Shown here in pieces: positions 6,244-6,959 of a DNA stretch of 6,959 nt. The stretch comes from Halieaceae bacterium. Lineage in GTDB: Bacteria > Pseudomonadota > Gammaproteobacteria > Pseudomonadales > Halieaceae. The notes beneath the pieces were generated by a model. It was not told where the DNA came from, did not search any database, and saw nothing but the letters and a program-made list of their open reading frames with translations. Location: assembly GCA_011523115.1 (NCBI GenBank), contig WTHO01000183.1, positions 1-6,959 on the forward strand, read 5' to 3'. The position numbers were made by a program, and so were the translations under genes. How positions within the stretch are numbered: position 1 is the stretch's first letter; each line of letters opens with the position of its first letter.

Positions 6244-6959
6244 ATGGAATACGGTTTTATCACCCTGCTCCCCACGCTGTTAGTGCTGGGCCTGGCGATA
6301 TGGAGTCGCCGGACCCTCGAATCGGTGTTGGCGGGTGCGCTGTTTGCCTTTTTCATCATGGAAGGTGCCGGCTTTTTGGATGCCATGGCGGCGGCCACCC
6401 TGGCCACGCTGATGAAGGAGGATGTCGCCTGGGTCATGTTGGTATGTGGCTTGTATGGCGGGTTCATCGGTTTGTTGGTGAAGGGTGGAGGGTCCTTTGC
6501 CTTTGGCAGAGCACTCATGAGTAGAATCCAAACCAAACGCGGCGGGCTGCTTGCGACGTGGGCGTTAGGCCTCGTGATCTTTTTGGACGATTACCTGAAT
6601 TCATTGACGGTTGGTGCAACCATGAAGGCGGTGACGGACCGGTTTCGCACGTCGCGGGCGATGCTCGCGTACGTCGTCGATTCGACAGCCGCGCCGCTTT
6701 GCTTACTCATTCCCCTGTCGAGCTGGGGAGCGTACTTCGCCAGCCTCCTCGAGCAAAATGGGGTCGCGGCTGAGGGCGAGGGCCTGTCTGTTTTTATTGA
6801 GACGATTCCCTACCTCTTTTATCCCATGGCGGCATTGCTGATTGTGCCCCTGGTTGCCCTGGGTGTAATCCCACTGCTGGGTGCCATGCGCGCGGCCGAA
6901 GCCCGGGCAGAGGCGTCGGGTGATCTGGGGATCGTAGAGGATCAAGCGCTGGCGGTTGA
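6244..6959 (+). CDS. NhaC-family Na+/H+ antiporter, 5' part (runs off the right edge)
   Basis: This inner-membrane transporter probably exchanges Na+ for H+ to control pH and sodium. Translating from ATG 6244 gives 238 uninterrupted residues to the window edge; the rest lies outside. The protein is highly hydrophobic, with likely membrane segments near 5-20, 25-42, 62-80, 101-118, 143-163 and 186-213. The recognisable NhaC-type core is FLDDYLNSLTVGATMK at 113-128 (paired Asp115/Asp116), then TDRFRTSRAMLAYVVDSTAA at 131-150 and PLSSWGAY at 157-164. A charged, Ala/Glu-rich loop follows at about 215-235. It is divergent from the lipid operon and I see no functional link with it. Related arginine/ornithine or malate/lactate exchangers share the superfamily, so sodium as the substrate is inferred from the family. 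Confidence 0.87.
   Translation, partial: MEYGFITLLPTLLVLGLAIWSRRTLESVLAGALFAFFIMEGAGFLDAMAAATLATLMKEDVAWVMLVCGLYGGFIGLLVKGGGSFAFGRALMSRIQTKRGGLLATWALGLVIFLDDYLNSLTVGATMKAVTDRFRTSRAMLAYVVDSTAAPLCLLIPLSSWGAYFASLLEQNGVAAEGEGLSVFIETIPYLFYPMAALLIVPLVALGVIPLLGAMRAAEARAEASGDLGIVEDQALAV

Noticed and set aside
6093..6536. Minus-strand open frame of 147 codons across the intergenic region and antiporter start
   Set aside because: It is antisense to the NhaC motifs and shows no recognisable family; treated as a shadow.
1..6959. CRISPR arrays, tRNA/rRNA genes, transposons, tandem repeats or a defence system
   Set aside because: No direct repeats with regular spacing, no cloverleaf or rRNA sequence and no transposase or nuclease motifs were seen; the window is explained by metabolic, protease and transporter genes.

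Overview
The window looks like chromosomal DNA from a Gram-negative proteobacterium, most likely a gammaproteobacterium. Base composition is moderately GC-rich by eye. The evidence is a lipobox-bearing M48 metalloprotease of the LoiP/BepA type (a periplasmic or outer-membrane lipoprotein), a full-length PlsB-type glycerol-3-phosphate acyltransferase and a NhaC-family sodium/proton antiporter. The antiporter fits a marine or otherwise salty habitat but does not prove it. I see no tRNA, rRNA, CRISPR array, insertion sequence or phage gene.

Layout from right to left along the minus strand: a compact four-gene run occupies 6019 down to 53. First is a fused HAD-phosphatase/1-acylglycerol-3-phosphate acyltransferase (4364-6019). 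It abuts plsB (2006-4363) with no spacer, stop codon TGA directly followed by start codon GTG. The end of plsB overlaps the start of gpsA (1015-2028) by 23 bases. After a 104-base gap comes the M48 metalloprotease lipoprotein (53-910). On the plus strand, divergent from this run across a 224-base intergenic region, a NhaC-type antiporter starts at 6244 and runs off the right edge. No window-contained reading frame represents it because its stop lies outside.

The three central genes form a pathway unit. GpsA reduces dihydroxyacetone phosphate to sn-glycerol-3-phosphate, PlsB acylates it to lysophosphatidic acid, and the acyltransferase half of the fusion makes phosphatidic acid. The HAD half may remove a phosphate from an unidentified substrate. 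From memory, this architecture (HAD-PlsC fusion next to a PlsB2-type enzyme) matches Mycobacterium tuberculosis Rv2483c-Rv2482c, and GpsA here carries motif variants I associate with actinobacterial enzymes. The cluster may therefore be an actinobacterial-type phospholipid module in a Gram-negative background. It does not appear to be a wholly undescribed system. The points most worth a second look are this module, its tight translational coupling, the unassigned role of the HAD domain, and the corrected start sites.
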